A stretch of DNA of 64,000 bases from positions 1 to 64,000 of the forward strand of contig DASZYF010000005.1 in NCBI GenBank assembly GCA_035545535.1. The letters run 5' to 3'. Source of the stretch: DASZYF01 sp035545535 (GTDB lineage: Bacteria > Actinomycetota > Actinomycetes > Mycobacteriales > CAJCIY01). Below, piece by piece: positions 1-8,558 of the stretch (position 1 is its first letter; the number at the start of each line of letters is the position of its first letter). Under the pieces are notes generated by a model. That model was given only the letters and a program-made list of their open reading frames with translations, made no database searches and was not told where the DNA came from. The position numbers were made by a program, and so were the translations under genes.

Positions 1-359
1 CGCTCGGCGACGGCGGCCGCGAGGCCGGCGTGCGCCGGGTCGGTGAGCAGCACCGGAGCCTCCAGCGCGGTGACGATCGCGGCGAGCTCCGCGGCGGTGA
101 GCCGGGTGCCGAGCGGTGCGTAGGGCCGTCCGCGGGACGACCCGGCGAGCAGCAGCGCGGTGGCGCCGGGCACGTCGTCGACGAGGCCGGGCAGCGGTGT
201 GCCGGGCGGGACGGCGAGGCCGTCGATGAGGGCGGCCGCGCCGCCCGCGCGCTCGAGCAGCTCGGTCCATGACCAGCTCTGCTCGCGGGTCACCACGGCG
301 CGGCGATCGGCCGCGGCGTGGCGGTGCACGTGGGCCGACCAGCCGGCGAACGGCGTCAC
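1..359 (-). CDS. Acyl-CoA synthetase, N-terminal part (cut by window edge)
   Basis: This leftward gene begins at a GTG at 359 and runs off the left edge, so only the first ~119 residues are visible. They include the segment AALIDGLAVPPGTPLPGLVD, then ALLLAGSSRGRPYAPLGTRL and LLTDPAHAG, which resemble the N-terminal subdomain of AMP-forming acyl-CoA ligases. The catalytic P-loop and C-terminal lid lie outside the window. It would activate a carboxylic acid to its CoA thioester with ATP. A GAGG lies about 11 nt before the GTG. It is divergent from the thiolase at 420 across only 60 bp, so the two could share control. The frame is open throughout, but family assignment rests on a fragment. Confidence 0.6.
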   Translation of the reverse strand, partial: MTPFAGWSAHVHRHAAADRRAVVTREQSWSWTELLERAGGAAALIDGLAVPPGTPLPGLVDDVPGATALLLAGSSRGRPYAPLGTRLTAAELAAIVTALEAPVLLTDPAHAGLAAAVAE

Positions 360-406
360 CGGGCCCGCTGCCTCGAGGCGACGTCCTCCCGCACCGTCGA
401 ATCATC

Positions 407-419
407 TACCCTTTTCGAC
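407..419 (+). promoter_or_regulatory. Putative -10 box of a leaderless thiolase transcript
   Basis: TACCCT at 407-412 fits the TANNNT form and ends 7 nt before the ATG at 420, and no ribosome binding site intervenes. This geometry recurs at several other starts in the window. No convincing -35 was seen. Confidence 0.4.
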
Positions 420-1652
420 ATGACGGGTCGCGAAGCGTGGATCATCGACGGTGTCCGGTCGCCGCGGGGCAAGGGCAAGGCGACCGGCTCGCTGCACGCG
501 CTGCACCCGCAGGAGATCCTCGCCCAGGTCCTGAACGCCCTGCGCGACCGGGTCGGGTTCGACCCGCTCGACGTCGAGGACGTCATCGCGGGGAACGGCA
601 ACCAGACCGGCGAGCAGGGCGGGGACATCGGCCGCATGGCGGTGCTCACCGCGGGTTGGCCGATCGAGACGCCCGGCGTCGTGCTCAACCGCTTCTGCGG
701 TTCGGGGCAGCAGGCGGTGACGTGGGCGGCGATGGGCGTGATGTCCGGCCAGCAGGACCTCGTGATCGGCTGTGGCGTCGAGTCGATGTCGCGCTGGGAC
801 CCGGCGCTCGCATCCCGCCTCGACGGCGACAACCCCCACCTCATGCAGCGTCATCCGATCGTCCCGCAGGGGATCAGCGCCGACCTCATCGCGACGCTCG
901 AGGGGTTCTCACGGGCCGACGTCGACGCCTACGCGCTGCAGAGCCAGGAGCGCTGCGAGAAGGCGATGGCCGAAGGTCGGTTCGACGGATCGGTCGTGCC
1001 CATCCACCACCTCGACGGCACGCTCGCGCTCGACCGCGACGAGCACCCGCGCGCGGGGACGACGCTCGAGGGCCTCGCGGCGCTGAAGCCGTCGTTCGCG
1101 CGGATGGGCAGTGAGCTGATGCCCGGCTACGACGCCCCCTTCGACGAGCTGGCCAAGCGCGTCTACCCGCAGGTGAGCGAGATCGACCACGTCCACCACG
1201 CGGGCAACTCGAGCGGCGTCGTCGACGGGGCCGCCGCGATCCTGGTGGCGTCGCCGGAGTACGCGAAGGCGCACGGGCTCCGCCCGCGGGCCAAGGTCCG
1301 CGCGACGGCCGTCGCCGGGGCGGAGCCGGTCATCATGTTGACGGCACCGACGCCCGCGGGTCGCAAGGTCGTCGCGAAGGCGGGGATGGCGCTCGGCGAC
1401 GTCGACCTGTGGGAGATCAACGAGGCGTTCGCCGCGATCCCGATGAAGACGACGCGTGACCTCGGGCTCGACCCGGCGATCGTCAACGTCAACGGCGGCG
1501 CGATCGCGCTCGGCCACCCGATCGGCGGGACCGGCCCGATGCTCATCCAGACCGTGCTCGACGAGCTCGAGCGGCGCGACCTCACCGTGGGCGGCGTGCT
1601 GATGTGCACCGGCGGTGGCATGGGCACCGCCACCATCATCGAACGCATCTGA
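420..1652 (+). CDS. Thiolase (acetyl-CoA C-acyltransferase)
   Basis: This 410-residue protein has the usual length and motifs of degradative thiolases. The nucleophilic Cys93 lies in NRFCGSGQQAV. There is an NEAFAAIP motif, the catalytic His366 in GGAIALGHPIGGTGP and the second Cys396 in CTGGGMGTA. It should cleave a 3-ketoacyl-CoA with CoA to acetyl-CoA or propionyl-CoA plus a shortened acyl-CoA, the last step of a beta-oxidation turn. The start is ATG 420, placed 7 nt after a TACCCT box. Upstream in-frame starts would lengthen the N-terminus beyond the family start. A VOC-family gene follows 6 nt after the stop and is probably co-transcribed. Confidence 0.9.
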   Translation: MTGREAWIIDGVRSPRGKGKATGSLHALHPQEILAQVLNALRDRVGFDPLDVEDVIAGNGNQTGEQGGDIGRMAVLTAGWPIETPGVVLNRFCGSGQQAVTWAAMGVMSGQQDLVIGCGVESMSRWDPALASRLDGDNPHLMQRHPIVPQGISADLIATLEGFSRADVDAYALQSQERCEKAMAEGRFDGSVVPIHHLDGTLALDRDEHPRAGTTLEGLAALKPSFARMGSELMPGYDAPFDELAKRVYPQVSEIDHVHHAGNSSGVVDGAAAILVASPEYAKAHGLRPRAKVRATAVAGAEPVIMLTAPTPAGRKVVAKAGMALGDVDLWEINEAFAAIPMKTTRDLGLDPAIVNVNGGAIALGHPIGGTGPMLIQTVLDELERRDLTVGGVLMCTGGGMGTATIIERI

Positions 1653-1658
1653 GCGGCG

Positions 1659-2579
1659 GTGTCCGGCGCGCGACGCTTCCTGCACACCAACCTCAACACC
1701 GCTGACGCAGCGGCGGCGAGCGCGTTCTACCGCGACGCGTTCGGGCTGCGCGTCGTCATGCAGACGCGGAGCGATCCGGTCGACGGGGCGCTCTACGGCA
1801 CGCCGGGCGTCGACACGCACAGCGATGCGACGTTCCTCTACGACGACCGCGGTCCGCGCCAGGCGGTCGGGCTCGAGCTCCAGGAGTGGTACCGGCCCCC
1901 TGTCGACGGCGAGCTGTACGCGGACGTGCGCACGCCCGGCATGCAGGCGCTCGGTCTGGCGGTCCCGACGCTCGACGGGCTCGAGGAACGGGTCGTCGCC
2001 CACGGCGGCCGCGTCGTCGCCCGACTCGACAGCGATCTCCGCGGGTCGGGAGAGCCGACGATGTGGATCCGTGATCGCGACGGCGTGCTCGTCGAGGTCG
2101 CCGAGCAGGGCGGCATCCCCGGGACCCGCCTGCAGCGCCTCGTGGTGAGCACGGCCGATGTCGACGCCGCCCTGCGCTTCTACGCCGCCGTCGGGTTCGG
2201 GCCCGCTGCGCAGCACCGCGTCGACGACGCGCCGGCCGTGATGCCCACCGCGCCGGACGGTGGTGGCCTCGACGCCCACGACCTGCGCCTGCCCGACGAT
2301 CCCGGGTTCGCGCTGCTGCTGCTCGCGTGGGACGAGCCCGCTGCCGGCGCGGCCTACGACCGTCCGTGGCACCGCGGGCTGTACCGGTGCGCGCTCGCCG
2401 TCGACGACGTCCGGGCCGAGCACGCGCGACTCGTCGGGGCGGGGTTCGACCGCGTCGACCCCCCGACGACGGTCCCGATGGCGGGCACGAAGGTCGGCGA
2501 CCTCACCGTGTGCTTCCTGCGCGACCCGTTCGGCGTCACCGTCGAGCTCGTCGAGCGGCCGCGGGCCGCGTTCGCCTGA
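1659..2579 (+). CDS. Tandem-domain VOC (glyoxalase/dioxygenase superfamily) protein
   Basis: This 306-residue protein contains two vicinal-oxygen-chelate modules. The first begins FLHTNLNTADAAAASAFYRD and the second LVVSTADVDAALRFYAAVGF. Each ends with a VOC-like strand, DRDGVLVEVAEQ and DPFGVTVELVER respectively. These glutamates and paired histidine or glutamate positions normally bind a divalent metal. Members include extradiol dioxygenases, isomerases and epimerases, and I cannot choose a reaction. It starts at GTG 1659, just after the thiolase stop, and probably shares its transcript. It ends 10 nt before the convergent thioesterase gene. Confidence 0.75.
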   Translation: MSGARRFLHTNLNTADAAAASAFYRDAFGLRVVMQTRSDPVDGALYGTPGVDTHSDATFLYDDRGPRQAVGLELQEWYRPPVDGELYADVRTPGMQALGLAVPTLDGLEERVVAHGGRVVARLDSDLRGSGEPTMWIRDRDGVLVEVAEQGGIPGTRLQRLVVSTADVDAALRFYAAVGFGPAAQHRVDDAPAVMPTAPDGGGLDAHDLRLPDDPGFALLLLAWDEPAAGAAYDRPWHRGLYRCALAVDDVRAEHARLVGAGFDRVDPPTTVPMAGTKVGDLTVCFLRDPFGVTVELVERPRAAFA

Positions 2580-2588
2580 CCCCGGGCG

Positions 2589-3218
2589 CTACGGCTGACC
2601 CGGCCGCAGCGCGACGAAGAGCCCGTGCGCCTCGGCGACCAGCGCGTCCCCGTCGTGCAGCGTCGCCGACAGGAAGCGCTTGCGGCCTTCCTCGCGGTCG
2701 AACCGCGCATGCATCACCAGCTCCGCGCCGATGCGGGCGATCGAGCGGAAGTCGACGTGCAGGTACGCGGTGCGTGATCGCGGTTCCCGCTCGGTGTTGG
2801 CCAGCCGGCCGAGGACCTCGTCGAACACGAGGGGGATCGCGCCGCCGTGGGCGGCCCCGCCGCCGCCCAGGAAGTAGGAGGTGAAGGTCACCCGGGCCGT
2901 GACCTCGTCATGGGTCCACGCGTCGACGATGAGCTTCGGCACCATCGTCTGGCCGCGACCATCGACCATCAGGTGGCCGAAGGGACGGCCGCGCTCGCCC
3001 ACGCGGTGCGGCGCCAGTCGGTCGGCGATCGCGCCGAGCTGCGCCGTGAGCTCGCTCAGCACGTCCGTGGGCGGCCGCGACTCGGCGATCGCGTCGAGCG
3101 CCCGGCGCAGCTCGGTCACCATCGCCTCGAACTGCTCCGCGTCCGGGCCCTCGTGGCGGCCCGGCTGCCAGCCCGACACGGCGGCCAGCGGCTCGCCGCC
3201 GACTCCTACCTCACTCAT
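2589..3218 (-). CDS. PaaI-type hotdog thioesterase
   Basis: This 209-residue protein has a hotdog domain in its C-terminal two thirds. The helix motif GGGGAAHGGAIPLVFDEVLG (about residues 118-137) is typical of the PaaI/4HBT group, in which the HGG turn and the acidic residue of the long helix act on the thioester. The following strands contain RTAYLHVDFRSIARIG. It would hydrolyse an acyl-CoA to free CoA and acid, relieving CoA trapping or releasing a product. It is the last gene of a GntR - AveC-like - thioesterase operon and starts at ATG 3218, 18 nt after the AveC-like stop. The N-terminal ~70 residues are an alpha-helical extension not needed for the fold. Confidence 0.8.
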   Translation of the reverse strand: MSEVGVGGEPLAAVSGWQPGRHEGPDAEQFEAMVTELRRALDAIAESRPPTDVLSELTAQLGAIADRLAPHRVGERGRPFGHLMVDGRGQTMVPKLIVDAWTHDEVTARVTFTSYFLGGGGAAHGGAIPLVFDEVLGRLANTEREPRSRTAYLHVDFRSIARIGAELVMHARFDREEGRKRFLSATLHDGDALVAEAHGLFVALRPGQP

Positions 3219-3236
3219 GGCGCTCCTGATCGGTCG

Positions 3237-4019
3237 TCACGGCACGTACGGGCTGTCGTGGCCGGTGGCGAGGCGCAGCACGACCAGGGGGACGACCAGC
3301 ATCACGAAGAACGTCACCTGGAACGTGAGCAGCCAGGCGCCGAACCGCTTCAGCTCGTGCCGGGCGCCCCGTTCCGCCGGGTCGAGGCCGAACGTCCGCT
3401 CGATCACGTTCGGCCCGGCCGCGCCCGGCTTGCCGGCGACGTAGGCGATGAGGTTCGGCCACCCGACCATCAGCGACACCGGCCACAGCAGCGGTTGCGA
3501 GCCGCGGGCGAAGTGCCACACCGGTCCGAAGCCCGGGTCGTAGGTCCACCACCCGAGGTAGGCCGCGGTCGACTCGAGCGAGAGGTCGAACAGGAAGTTC
3601 ACCGGGATCGACAGCACGAGCACGGCCTTGAGCAGGGTCCACCCGCGCCGCCGCGCGAGCCACGACCCGAGCGCCAGCACGGCCGCGGCGTGGAGCGTCC
3701 AGTAGACGCCGTACGCGAACGGCATGAAGTAGGGATCGGTGGGCGTGTGCCAGGGGAGCCAGTCCCAGGAGTAGGAGAGGAAGCGCGGGCTGTAGCGCAG
3801 GTGCTGGCCCCAGTCGCCGATCGTCTCCATCCAGAACGTCGACATGGAGCAGACGACGAACAGGAACAGCCAGGTGAGCTGCCGCTGGCGCCGGCAGGCG
3901 CGGACCGCGACGGCGAGGATCACGACGGTCGCGGCCGGGATCACGTAGTCGAACACCCACAGCCCGACCGGGTGCAGCACCCCCGGTGGGACCGGCACCC
4001 CACCGCGCGGGGCGGTCAC
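3237..4019 (-). CDS. AveC-like (spirocyclase AveC family) membrane protein
   Basis: This 260-residue polytopic membrane protein has at least six hydrophobic segments, for example YVIPAATVVILAVAV, LTWLFLFVVCSM and WLLTFQVTFFVMLVVPLVVL. Conserved-looking polar and aromatic stretches between them (METIGDWGQHLRYSPRF, WDWLPWHTPTDPYFMPFAYG) resemble the AveC family. AveC itself acts in avermectin spiroketal formation, but most relatives are uncharacterised and often sit beside P450 and lipid-catabolic genes. The GTG start at 4019 overlaps the GntR stop as GTGA, implying translational coupling. The role here is unknown; modification or handling of a hydrophobic intermediate in the membrane is a guess. 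Confidence 0.6.
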   Translation of the reverse strand: MTAPRGGVPVPPGVLHPVGLWVFDYVIPAATVVILAVAVRACRRQRQLTWLFLFVVCSMSTFWMETIGDWGQHLRYSPRFLSYSWDWLPWHTPTDPYFMPFAYGVYWTLHAAAVLALGSWLARRRGWTLLKAVLVLSIPVNFLFDLSLESTAAYLGWWTYDPGFGPVWHFARGSQPLLWPVSLMVGWPNLIAYVAGKPGAAGPNVIERTFGLDPAERGARHELKRFGAWLLTFQVTFFVMLVVPLVVLRLATGHDSPYVP

Positions 4020-4801
4020 TCCAGGATGTCGAGGACGCGGTTGGTCTGCTCGTGCTCGAGCAGGCCGGCGACCACGTCGAGGTGCTTGCGCCAGTGCGCC
4101 TCGGCGCCGGCGCCGTCACGGGCGCGCAGCAGCGTGAGCAGCTTCTCGTAGGAGCGGATCGCGCGGCGGCGCTCCCGCCGGGACTCGTCCGGGTCCGCCA
4201 CCGACTTGCGCGCCATCGTGCTCGACAGCTGCCGCTCGACGATGACGTTGAGCATCCCGGCCATCATCGTCAGCGTGGGGCTGCCGGACAGCTCGAGCAG
4301 CCGCTGGTGGAACTCGACCGCACCGATCGCGAAGGCCTGCGGGTCCTCGCCGCGGGCGCGCTCCTCTCCGAGCACCTCTTCGAGGGCGTCGAACGCCTCG
4401 TCGTCGCCCCGCTCCGCCAGCAGGCGCACCGCGACGGGCTCGACCGCCGACCGCGCGAGCAGGATGTCGGCGAGCGTGGCGCCGGACAGCTGCAGCTGCA
4501 GGCCCGCCGAGCGCGCGACCACCTCGGGCCCGGGCACGGTGACGCGCGCCCCGGTGCGCGAGCCGCGGCGGAGCTCGACGAGGCCTTCGGACTCGAGCAC
4601 CCGGACCGCTTCGCGCAGGGTCGGCCGGCTGACCGCGAACATCTCCATCAACGCCGCTTCCTGCGGCAGGAACTCACCGTCGGACAGCTCACCGTCGACG
4701 ATCATCCGGCGCAGCCGGCGGGCGACGAGCTCGCCCGTCTTCGGCGGACGGACTGGGTTCGCGGCCGCGGCGCGCGCCGGGGCCTCGGTGCGCAGCGACA
4801 T
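4016..4801 (-). CDS. FadR-type GntR family transcriptional regulator
   Basis: This 261-residue protein has a winged helix-turn-helix at roughly residues 20-90 (KTGELVARRLRRMIVDGELS, then SRPTLREAVRVLESEGLVEL) and an all-helical FCD-like effector domain. The domain ends in RSYEKLLTLLRARDGAGAEAHWRKHL. The FCD domain of this family binds small carboxylates or acyl-CoA. It heads its operon, is translationally coupled to the AveC-like gene and is divergent from an acyl-CoA synthetase. Its C-terminal half closely resembles the GntR protein at 19634. An ACTGAGTAACCT element lies 30 nt upstream, which would fit autoregulation. A GAGAGG precedes the ATG at 4801. Confidence 0.88.
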   Translation of the reverse strand: MSLRTEAPARAAAANPVRPPKTGELVARRLRRMIVDGELSDGEFLPQEAALMEMFAVSRPTLREAVRVLESEGLVELRRGSRTGARVTVPGPEVVARSAGLQLQLSGATLADILLARSAVEPVAVRLLAERGDDEAFDALEEVLGEERARGEDPQAFAIGAVEFHQRLLELSGSPTLTMMAGMLNVIVERQLSSTMARKSVADPDESRRERRRAIRSYEKLLTLLRARDGAGAEAHWRKHLDVVAGLLEHEQTNRVLDILE

Positions 4802-4830
4802 GGTTGCCTCTCAGCCGGGGTGTCCCAGTG

Positions 4831-4842
4831 AGGTTACTCAGT
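4831..4842 (-). promoter_or_regulatory. ACTNAGTTAACT-type operator upstream of GntR gene
   Basis: Read on the minus strand this is ACTGAGTAACCT, a near match to the element found at eight other promoters. It lies inside an imperfect direct repeat, CAGTGAGGTTA and CAGTGAGATAA (about 4826-4849), suggesting cooperative binding and autoregulation. Confidence 0.4.
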
Positions 4843-4864
4843 GAGATAACCCACGGGAACGCGC

Positions 4865-4901
4865 TTGCTGGGCCAACATAACTGACTTAGTATCCTTACT
4901 T
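4865..4901 (+). promoter_or_regulatory. Promoter with embedded operator, leaderless start
   Basis: TTGCTG at 4865-4870, a 17-nt spacer and TAGTAT at 4888-4893 form a good sigma70-type promoter. The GTG start of the acyl-CoA synthetase follows 8 nt later, so the mRNA is probably leaderless. The shared element ACTTAGTATCCT (4885-4896) covers the -10 box, so a bound repressor would block it directly. Confidence 0.55.
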
Positions 4902-6362
4902 GTGACCGGTGGGCTGGAGGCGATGCTCGCCCGCCTGCTCGCCGAGGCCCCGCCGGACGCCCCGGCCATCCACGCCGGCGAGCGCTGGTGGACCTGGGGC
5001 GAGGTCGTCGCGCTCGCGCGCGAGCTCGACGCGGTCCTGCCCGCGGCGCAACCCGGCGGGCGGGTCGGCGTGGTCCTGCGCAACCGCGCACCCCATGCCG
5101 CGGCCGTCGCCGCGATCCTCGCGCGGGGCCGCACCGTCGTGACGTTCTCACCTCTGCAGCCGCCCGAACGGCTGCGGGCCGACGTCGAGGCGGCGAAGCC
5201 TCAGGTGCTCGTCGGCACGAGCGACGACCTCGACGCCGCCGGCCTCGTCGGCGACGCCGACCGCCTCGTGGTGCGCATCGACGACGGCCGCGCCGTCGCG
5301 GAGGGCACCGCGCCGGCCGGTGAGCCGACGCCGGGGGTGGCGGTCGAGATGCTCACCAGCGGCACGACCGGGCCACCGAAGCGGGTGCGCCTCGGCTGGG
5401 CGCAGCTCGACGTCGCGCTCACCCCGAGCGGTCCGGTCGACGACACCACCCTGCTCGCGAGCGGGGTCGTCCTCGTCACGACGCCCCTCGTGCACATCGG
5501 CGGGTTCTGGGGCCTGCTGGCCGCGCTGCGCGCGGGCCGCAAGGTCGCGCTGCTCGAGCGCTTCGAGCTCGACGCGTGGGTGCGCGCCGTCGAGGAGTTC
5601 CGGCCGATCACCTGCGGCCTCGTGCCCGCGGCGATGCGCGCCGTGCTCGAGGCGAAGGTGCCGAAGGAACGGCTCGGGAGCCTCCGCGCGGTCACGACCG
5701 GCACCCAGGCCTGCCCGGTCGAGCTCGCCCAGGCCTTCACCGACGCCTACGACATCCCCGTCCTCGCGACCTACGGCGCCACCGAGTTCGCCGGCGCGGT
5801 GGCCGGCTGGACCGCTCCGCTGCACCGTCGCTGGTGGGACACCAAGCGCGGCAGCGTCGGCCGGGCCTTCCCGGGCTCCGAGCTGCGCGTCGTCGACCCC
5901 GCGACCGGCGAGCTCCGCGCGGACGGCGCGCAGGGGGTGCTCGAGGTCCGCTCGCAGCAGATGCCCGACGGCGGGACCGACTGGGTGCGCACCAGCGACC
6001 TCGCCCGCATCGACGCCGACGGCTTCCTCTTCATCGACGGTCGCGTCGACGACGTCATCGTGCGGGGTGGCTTCAAGGTGCAGCCGACGACGGTCCAGAC
6101 CGCGCTCGAGCGGCACCCCGCCGTGGTGGAGGCCTGCGTCTTCGGCCGCCCGGACGCGCGCCTGGGCGCGGTCCCGGTCGCCGGGGTCGAGGTGCGCAGC
6201 GAGGCCGACGCGCCGTCGGTCGCGGAGCTGCTCGCGTTCGCCCGCGAGCACCTGCTGCCCTACGAGGTCCCCACCTCGCTCGTGGTGACGACCGCGCTGC
6301 CGCGGACGCCGTCGCACAAGGTGAGCCGGCCGGAGCTGCTCGCCCTCATCGACGCCGCCTGA
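4902..6362 (+). CDS. AMP-forming acyl-CoA synthetase
   Basis: This 486-residue ANL-superfamily ligase has the P-loop motif TSGTTGPPKRVRLGW near residue 152. It has the adenine-side ATYGATEFAG motif, the hinge region TSDLARIDADGFLFIDGRVDDVIVRGG and a C-terminal lid ending LPRTPSHKVSRPELL, in which the lysine is the expected catalytic A10 residue. It would activate an organic acid to its CoA ester. It is shorter at the N-terminus than classical long-chain ligases. The GTG start at 4902 lies directly after a promoter that overlaps the shared operator. It is a single-gene unit, divergent from the GntR operon and convergent with the dehydrogenase gene ending at 6370. Confidence 0.85.
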   Translation: MTGGLEAMLARLLAEAPPDAPAIHAGERWWTWGEVVALARELDAVLPAAQPGGRVGVVLRNRAPHAAAVAAILARGRTVVTFSPLQPPERLRADVEAAKPQVLVGTSDDLDAAGLVGDADRLVVRIDDGRAVAEGTAPAGEPTPGVAVEMLTSGTTGPPKRVRLGWAQLDVALTPSGPVDDTTLLASGVVLVTTPLVHIGGFWGLLAALRAGRKVALLERFELDAWVRAVEEFRPITCGLVPAAMRAVLEAKVPKERLGSLRAVTTGTQACPVELAQAFTDAYDIPVLATYGATEFAGAVAGWTAPLHRRWWDTKRGSVGRAFPGSELRVVDPATGELRADGAQGVLEVRSQQMPDGGTDWVRTSDLARIDADGFLFIDGRVDDVIVRGGFKVQPTTVQTALERHPAVVEACVFGRPDARLGAVPVAGVEVRSEADAPSVAELLAFAREHLLPYEVPTSLVVTTALPRTPSHKVSRPELLALIDAA

Positions 6363-6369
6363 GCGCTCG

Positions 6370-7398
6370 CTACCCCAGCAGGCGGGCCAGGCGCCGGCGG
6401 TGCCACGCCGGCGTGCCCGCGAGCGCGTGGTCGGTCTGGATCCGCCGGACCAGCACGTGCACGTCGCTCTCCCAGGTGAAGCCCATCCCGCCGTGCAGCT
6501 GGATCGCCGTCCCGGCGACGCGCGCGCAGCCCGGCTTCGCGTAGGCCGCGGCGACGGACACCGCGTGTGCGCGCGCGTCCTCGTCGTCGGTCGCGAAGGA
6601 CGCGGCCGCGGCCCGCACGGCGGCGGTCGCTGCCTCGACGGTCAGCGCCATGGTCGCGGCGTGGTGCTTCACCGCCTGGAACGAGCCGATGATGCGGCCG
6701 AACTGCTCGCGCTGCTGCACGTAGGCGACGGTCTGCGCGAGCAGGCGGGTGGCCGCGCCGACGGCGTCGGCCGCGACGTGCAGTGCGTACGCGTCGCTGA
6801 TGACTGCGAGCACCGCGTCGTCGCCGGTCCACGCCGCGGGGGTGACGGTGACGCCGTCGAGCTCGACCATCGCGATCGGCCGGGTGACGTCGAGGGTCGT
6901 GCGGGGCGTGCGCGTGACGCCCGGAGCGGCGGTCTCGACGACGGCGAGCACCTCCCCGGCGTCGGTGCGCGCGGCGACGAGGAGCGCGTCGGCCTGGGCG
7001 CCGGACGCGACGGCCTCGACGCGGCCGGTGAGGACGAGCTCGCCGTCACCACCGGGCTTCCCGAGCACGGGCGGCTGCTCGGGCGCGGTGAGCGCCAGCA
7101 CGAAGACGCCTCCGCCCGCGAGGCCGGACCGGCGGGCGAGCGCGCTCTCCACCACGGGCGCCGGCGACCCGGCGTGGCCGAGCTCCATCGCGACGACCGC
7201 GAGGTCGGCCTGGGTCCCGCCCTGATCGTCGTCGAGGAGCGTCAGCAGGCCGAGCTGCTCGGCTCCGGCGAGCGCCGCGGCGATGTCGTCGTCGTAGGAC
7301 GGCTCGGTGCGCGCGTGCGCGAGCACGTCGCCGGACGAGGCCCAGCTGCGCACGGCATCGGCGAGGCTTGCCTGCTCCTCGGTCAGCAGCAGCGTCAT
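6370..7398 (-). CDS. Acyl-CoA dehydrogenase, subunit lacking the usual catalytic Glu
   Basis: This 342-residue member of the acyl-CoA dehydrogenase fold has FAD/substrate segments such as YVQQREQFGRIIGSFQAVKH and IQLHGGMGFTWESDVHVLVRR. Neither common catalytic-base position is convincing. There is no YEGT-like motif near the C-terminus and no -ER- motif in the central helix, which reads SDAYALHVAADAVGAATRLL. Such subunits occur in the alpha2beta2 dehydrogenases of steroid side-chain degradation, where the partner supplies the base. The partner is probably the upstream gene: the ATG at 7398 overlaps its stop as ATGA. It is the last gene of the operon that starts at 11666. Confidence 0.85.
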   Translation of the reverse strand: MTLLLTEEQASLADAVRSWASSGDVLAHARTEPSYDDDIAAALAGAEQLGLLTLLDDDQGGTQADLAVVAMELGHAGSPAPVVESALARRSGLAGGGVFVLALTAPEQPPVLGKPGGDGELVLTGRVEAVASGAQADALLVAARTDAGEVLAVVETAAPGVTRTPRTTLDVTRPIAMVELDGVTVTPAAWTGDDAVLAVISDAYALHVAADAVGAATRLLAQTVAYVQQREQFGRIIGSFQAVKHHAATMALTVEAATAAVRAAAASFATDDEDARAHAVSVAAAYAKPGCARVAGTAIQLHGGMGFTWESDVHVLVRRIQTDHALAGTPAWHRRRLARLLG

Positions 7399-8558
7399 CC
7401 CACCGCCTCGCGGGGCAGCCCGAGGCCGCGTTCGCTGATGACGTTGCGCATGATCTCCGAGGTGCCGCCGGCGATCGTGAACGCGCGGGCGTAGAGGTAC
7501 ATGTCCTGCCAGCGACCGTCGTCGATCGCGCCCCCGTCCCCCTCGACGAGGATCCCGTCGGGTCCGAGCACCTCGACGGCGAGCTCCGCCAGCGCGAGGT
7601 TCAGCTCGCTGTAGAGCAGCTTCCCCATCGGTCCGTCGGTGATGCCGGGGGTGCCGGCCTGCCAGCGCTCGCTCCCCAGCCGCACGAGCGCGGCGAGGGC
7701 CTCGATGGCGGCGTGCAGCTCGAGCAGCCGCTCCGTCGCCGCCGCGTCGAGGTGGGGCAGCGCGTCGCGACGCTGCCACAGCGCCGCGAAGGACTGCTGC
7801 AGGGCCACGACGCCGGCGCCCACCCCGCTGCGCTCGTGCGACAGCGACTCGTTCGCGATGGCCCAGCCCTGACCGGGCGCACCGATCATGTTCGTGGCCG
7901 GGATGCGCACGTCGTCGAAGAACACCTCGTTGAAGTCCGCGGTGCCCGTCATCTCGCGGAGCGGCCGCACGGTGACGCCGGCCGCCCGCATGTCGACGAC
8001 GAAGGCGCTGATGCCCTTGTGCTTCGGGACGTCCGCGTCGGTGCGCGCGAGGAGGTAGCCGAGGTCGGCCCAGTGGCCGTTCGTCGTCCAGACCTTCTGG
8101 CCGTTCACGATGAAGTCGTCGCCCACGCGCTCGGCCTTCGTCCGCAGCGCGGCGAGGTCGCTGCCGGCGCCCGGCTCGCTGAAGAGCTGGCACCAGATCT
8201 CGTCGCCGGCGCGCATGCGGGCGAGGTGCGCGCTCTGCTGCTCGGGCGTGCCGTACGCGATGAGCGCGCGGGCGGCCAACATGTTGCCGGACACCGGACC
8301 GGGCGCGTAGGCGCGCGCGAGCTCCTCGGCGACGACGTCGTCACGGCGCGGGTCGTGATCCGCCACGCCCCCGTGCTCCACCGGCCAGTCCGCGCCGACG
8401 TAGCCCGCGGCGAACAGCTCGGCCGTCCAGCGCCGGAGCTCCTGCTGCTGCTCGCCGTCCTCGGGGCTGCGCACGCCCGCGCGGATGGGGAAGCGAGGGG
8501 CGCGCTCGTCGATGAACGCACGGACCTCCGCGCGGAAGGTGTCGAGCTCCGCGCTCAC
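7395..8558 (-). CDS. Acyl-CoA dehydrogenase, catalytic subunit of a split pair
   Basis: This 387-residue protein has acyl-CoA dehydrogenase motifs: WCQLFSEPGAGSDLAALRTK, VNGQKVWTTNGHWAD, a central helix beginning LSHERSGVGAG and a C-terminal AGGTSEIMRNVISERGLGLP. The glutamate in HER matches the position of the isovaleryl-CoA-dehydrogenase-type base, while the medium-chain-type YEGT base is absent. It should oxidise an acyl-CoA at C2-C3 with FAD, passing electrons to ETF. Both its ends overlap neighbours: its GTG at 8558 overlaps the crotonase stop and its stop overlaps the smaller dehydrogenase start. The pair very likely forms a heteromer. Confidence 0.88.
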   Translation of the reverse strand: MSAELDTFRAEVRAFIDERAPRFPIRAGVRSPEDGEQQQELRRWTAELFAAGYVGADWPVEHGGVADHDPRRDDVVAEELARAYAPGPVSGNMLAARALIAYGTPEQQSAHLARMRAGDEIWCQLFSEPGAGSDLAALRTKAERVGDDFIVNGQKVWTTNGHWADLGYLLARTDADVPKHKGISAFVVDMRAAGVTVRPLREMTGTADFNEVFFDDVRIPATNMIGAPGQGWAIANESLSHERSGVGAGVVALQQSFAALWQRRDALPHLDAAATERLLELHAAIEALAALVRLGSERWQAGTPGITDGPMGKLLYSELNLALAELAVEVLGPDGILVEGDGGAIDDGRWQDMYLYARAFTIAGGTSEIMRNVISERGLGLPREAVG

